Positions 61,783-64,000 of a stretch of DNA of 64,000 nt are shown here, piece by piece. The notes under the pieces are model-generated. The model saw nothing but the letters and a program-made list of their open reading frames with translations. It was not told the DNA's origin and ran no database searches. Origin of the DNA: Cetobacterium_A somerae (GTDB taxonomy: Bacteria > Fusobacteriota > Fusobacteriia > Fusobacteriales > Fusobacteriaceae). The position numbers and the translations under genes were made by a program. The stretch lies in the NCBI RefSeq assembly GCF_044784365.2, contig NZ_CP173065.2. One strand, 5' to 3'. Every line of letters starts with the position of its first letter. Position 1 is the first letter of the stretch.

Positions 61783-63321
61783 ATGAAAAATATTTTAGGG
61801 AGAGAAATTCCTGAATTTATAGAAGGATATGGAAATGTAAAACAATATAAAGGGTATCTTTCAAATAAAGATGGAGTAATAAAAAAGGATTTTAAATTTA
61901 AAACTATATCTGCTCAAGATTCAAAATTACATACAGATTTAAACAAATTAATGGATAAATTACCATTGAAGGATGGGATGGTAGTTTCGTTTCACCACCA
62001 TTTAAGAAATGGGGATTTTGTTTTAAATATGGTAATGGAAGAGATTGCAAAAAGAGGATATAAAAATATAACAATAGCAGCAAGTTCTATATTCCCTTGT
62101 CATAAAGGGTTAGTAAAAATGATAGAAGATAAGGTAGTGACTCAAATATATGCAGCATATATATCTGGACCAGTAGCCGAAGCTATATCTCAAGGGAAGT
62201 TAGAAAGACCTGCTATAATGCATACACATGGTGGAAGAGCAAGAATATTTGAATCAGGAGAGAGAACTATTGATGTTGCATTCATGGCAGCTCCTACAAG
62301 TGATGAATATGGAAATATAAATGGTGTAGATGGAAAATCAGCTTGTGGAGCATTAGGATATGCACATACAGATGCAGAGTTAGCAAATATAGTTGTAGCT
62401 ATAACAGATAATCTAGTTGAGTATCCAAACACGACAATTGAAATAAATCAAACTTTAGTAGATTATGTTTTAGTTGTAGATGCAATAGGAGATCCGAAAG
62501 GAATTGTGTCAGGAACAACTCAAATAACTAAAAATCCAATTGGATTAAAAGTTGCAGATTTAACAGCGAAATTTATTGAGGAATCTGGATACTTAAAGAA
62601 TGGTATGAGTTTTCAAACTGGTGCAGGAGGAATATCTTTAGCTGTAGCAGCACAGTTAAAAAATATAATGAAGCAAAAAGAGATTTGCGGAAGTTTTGCA
62701 TCTGGAGGAATAACAGGATACATTGTTGATATGTACAAAGAGGGATTGTTTAAAGCTTTATTTGATGTTCAATGTTTTGACTTAGATGCTATAAAATCAG
62801 CTAAGGAAAATCCAGCACACATAACGATGTCAGCATCAATGTATGCTAATGCAAACAATAAAGGAGCAGTTGTAAATAAGTTAGATGTTGTTATTTTAGG
62901 AGCTACAGAGATTGATACAAACTTTAATGTAAATGTAACAACAGGGTCTAACGGGGTTATAATGGGAGGATCAGGTGGTCACTCTGATACAGCTGCAGGT
63001 TCAAAATTATGTATAATAGTATCACAGCTTGTTAACTCTAGAATATCTGTTGTAAAAGATAAAGTTACAACATTAACTACACCTGGTGAAACGGTTGATA
63101 TTCTTGTAACTGAAAGAGGAATTGCTATAAATCCTTTAAGAAAAGATTTGTTAGAAAAATTTAAAGATTCTAAACTTCCGATAAAGACAATAGAGGAGTT
63201 AAGAGAAATAGCTAGAAATATGACTGGGCAAGAGAATGAAATTGAATTTGAAGATGAAATAGTTGCAGTTGTTGAGTATAGAGATGGTACTGTTGTAGAT
63301 ACAATAAAAAAAGTGAAATAA
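61783..63321 (+). CDS. citF: Citrate/citramalate lyase alpha subunit
   Basis: The 512-residue acyl-carrier transferase exchanges acetyl-ACP with citrate or citramalate. FHHHLRNGDFVLNMVM, THGGRARIFESGERTIDVAF, the catalytic-type FQTGAGGISLAV and GGSGGHSDTAAGSKL are visible. GTGAGGTGTT precedes ATG 61783. The accessory genes citC, citX and citG are not in the window; they may lie beyond the right end. Confidence 0.93.
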   Translation: MKNILGREIPEFIEGYGNVKQYKGYLSNKDGVIKKDFKFKTISAQDSKLHTDLNKLMDKLPLKDGMVVSFHHHLRNGDFVLNMVMEEIAKRGYKNITIAASSIFPCHKGLVKMIEDKVVTQIYAAYISGPVAEAISQGKLERPAIMHTHGGRARIFESGERTIDVAFMAAPTSDEYGNINGVDGKSACGALGYAHTDAELANIVVAITDNLVEYPNTTIEINQTLVDYVLVVDAIGDPKGIVSGTTQITKNPIGLKVADLTAKFIEESGYLKNGMSFQTGAGGISLAVAAQLKNIMKQKEICGSFASGGITGYIVDMYKEGLFKALFDVQCFDLDAIKSAKENPAHITMSASMYANANNKGAVVNKLDVVILGATEIDTNFNVNVTTGSNGVIMGGSGGHSDTAAGSKLCIIVSQLVNSRISVVKDKVTTLTTPGETVDILVTERGIAINPLRKDLLEKFKDSKLPIKTIEELREIARNMTGQENEIEFEDEIVAVVEYRDGTVVDTIKKVK

Positions 63322-63326
63322 AGTTT

Positions 63327-63353
63327 GTGGAGAAATATTTCTCCACTTTTTTT
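63327..63353 (+). terminator. Terminator of the glm-mal-cit operon
   Basis: GTGGAGAAA (63327-63335) and TTTCTCCAC (63338-63346) form a 9-bp stem followed by seven T. Confidence 0.92.
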
Positions 63354-63411
63354 ATTTAATTATAGGAATAAAATATTCTTATACAAGCGAAAAAAATAAA
63401 ATAAAAAATTC

Positions 63412-63440
63412 TTGATTTTGGAATTGATATAGTGTAATAT
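63412..63440 (+). promoter_or_regulatory. Promoter of the RpiR-family gene
   Basis: TTGATT (63412-63417), 17 bp, TAATAT (63435-63440), about 20 bases before the start codon at 63461. Confidence 0.6.
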
Positions 63441-63460
63441 ATGTCTGTAAAGGAGGAACT

Positions 63461-64000
63461 ATGATTGAAAATATTATAAAAAGTATGAAAAACAACTTAT
63501 CTGAGAGTGAAAAAATAATTGCTACATATATTGTTAAAAATAAAAACGTAATAGGAGAGATTACTTCGACAGAGTTAGCTAAAAAAATAGGAGTAAGTCA
63601 ATCTTCAATTATTAAATTTATAAAAAAAATAGGATTTTCAGGATACATAGCATTTAAGTTACAATTAGAAAGGGATTTAGAAAATAAAAAAAGTTCATCA
63701 AAAAATAAAATACATAGTGATATAGACTTAGAAGATTCTTTAGAAGAGGTTACAAAAAAAACATTAGCAGAAACTATCGAAGCTTTAAATAGTACTGTGG
63801 GAGTAATTGATTATAAAAATTTCGAAACTATTATAGAGAAAATTAGAGAAAGTGGTCGTATTTTGATAATAGGTGCGGGAATGTCATCTATTGTAGCTAG
63901 AGATTTAGAATTAAAATTAATGAAAATAAAAATAGACACTGTTCACTATGATAGTAAACAGATGCAACTTATGAAGCTTTCAACGATGAATGAAAAAGAT
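63461..64000 (+). CDS. RpiR/MurR family transcriptional regulator (partial)
   Basis: The first 180 codons are present and the gene runs off the right end. An N-terminal HTH_6 domain (LSESEKIIATYIVKN, TELAKKIGVSQSSIIKFIKK) is followed by a SIS domain starting at SGRILIIGAGMSSIVARDL. Such regulators bind phosphosugars. AGGAGG lies before ATG. Its target is unknown and may lie to the right; a link with the cit operon is only positional. Confidence 0.9.
   Translation, partial: MIENIIKSMKNNLSESEKIIATYIVKNKNVIGEITSTELAKKIGVSQSSIIKFIKKIGFSGYIAFKLQLERDLENKKSSSKNKIHSDIDLEDSLEEVTKKTLAETIEALNSTVGVIDYKNFETIIEKIRESGRILIIGAGMSSIVARDLELKLMKIKIDTVHYDSKQMQLMKLSTMNEKD

Noticed and set aside
1..64000. CRISPR arrays, insertion sequences, prophage or toxin-antitoxin genes
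   Set aside because: Reading through the window I found no regularly spaced repeats, transposase or integrase motifs, or small paired genes of that type.

Overview
The window is a stretch of a very AT-rich, gene-dense bacterial chromosome with mainly AGA arginine codons and strong AGGAGG-type ribosome binding sites. Many genes look Firmicutes-like (SepF, HflX, YlxR/YlxQ, class 1B PyrD with PyrK), yet gmhA makes the heptose precursor of Gram-negative LPS, and a complete methylaspartate-type glutamate fermentation cluster is present. Together these suggest a member of the Fusobacteriaceae (Fusobacterium/Cetobacterium/Ilyobacter type). The genus is inferred and was not tested. No IS element, prophage, CRISPR array or rRNA gene is visible. 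Layout, left to right: (1) 1-3.7 kb: the 3' end of carB, then a manganese (yybP-ykoY type) riboswitch with its terminator controlling a P-type Ca2+/Mn2+ ATPase. (2) 3.8-4.2 kb: four tRNA genes (Gly, Glu, Ala, Met) on the minus strand with a strong promoter and a terminator. (3) 4.2-10.4 kb: hflX with an unusual JAMM-like N-terminal domain, a dicarboxylate/amino acid symporter, a Na+/Pi symporter and a cysteine desulfurase. (4) 10.4-16.1 kb: the pyrimidine operon pyrB-pyrK-pyrD-pyrF-pyrC-pyrE. It is preceded by a promoter, a 40-codon leader peptide, a U-rich tract and a 15-bp terminator, which is the arrangement of the enterobacterial pyrBI UTP-sensing attenuator. PyrB carries a PyrI-like zinc domain at its C-terminus, and pyrC contains a one-base frameshift. 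(5) 16.1-21.3 kb: an aminotransferase, a GltD-like oxidoreductase, an iron alcohol dehydrogenase with a MerR regulator and a 19-bp-spacer MerR promoter, and an EIIA-CBS protein. (6) 21.3-40 kb, minus strand: housekeeping runs metG-galU-groEL-pgm-hemW-yggS-sepF-PP-loop enzyme; pepF-sppA-ebfC; exported nuclease-thiN-uraA; and lysR-gmhA. (7) 40.2-55.5 kb, minus strand: rimP-nusA-ylxR/Q-infB-rbfA-recJ, then tig-clpP-clpX-lon-engB-valS, which links translation, protein folding and proteolysis. infB also has an apparent one-base frameshift. (8) 55.8-63.3 kb, plus strand: glmS-glmL-glmE-mal-citD-citE-citF, which would convert glutamate through 3-methylaspartate and mesaconate to acetate and pyruvate, with the cit genes most likely encoding citramalate lyase. 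An RpiR-type regulator runs off the right end. The most noteworthy items are the pyr attenuator, the truncated PyrB/PyrI fusion, the paired A AAA AAG frameshifts in pyrC and infB, and the JAMM-HflX fusion.
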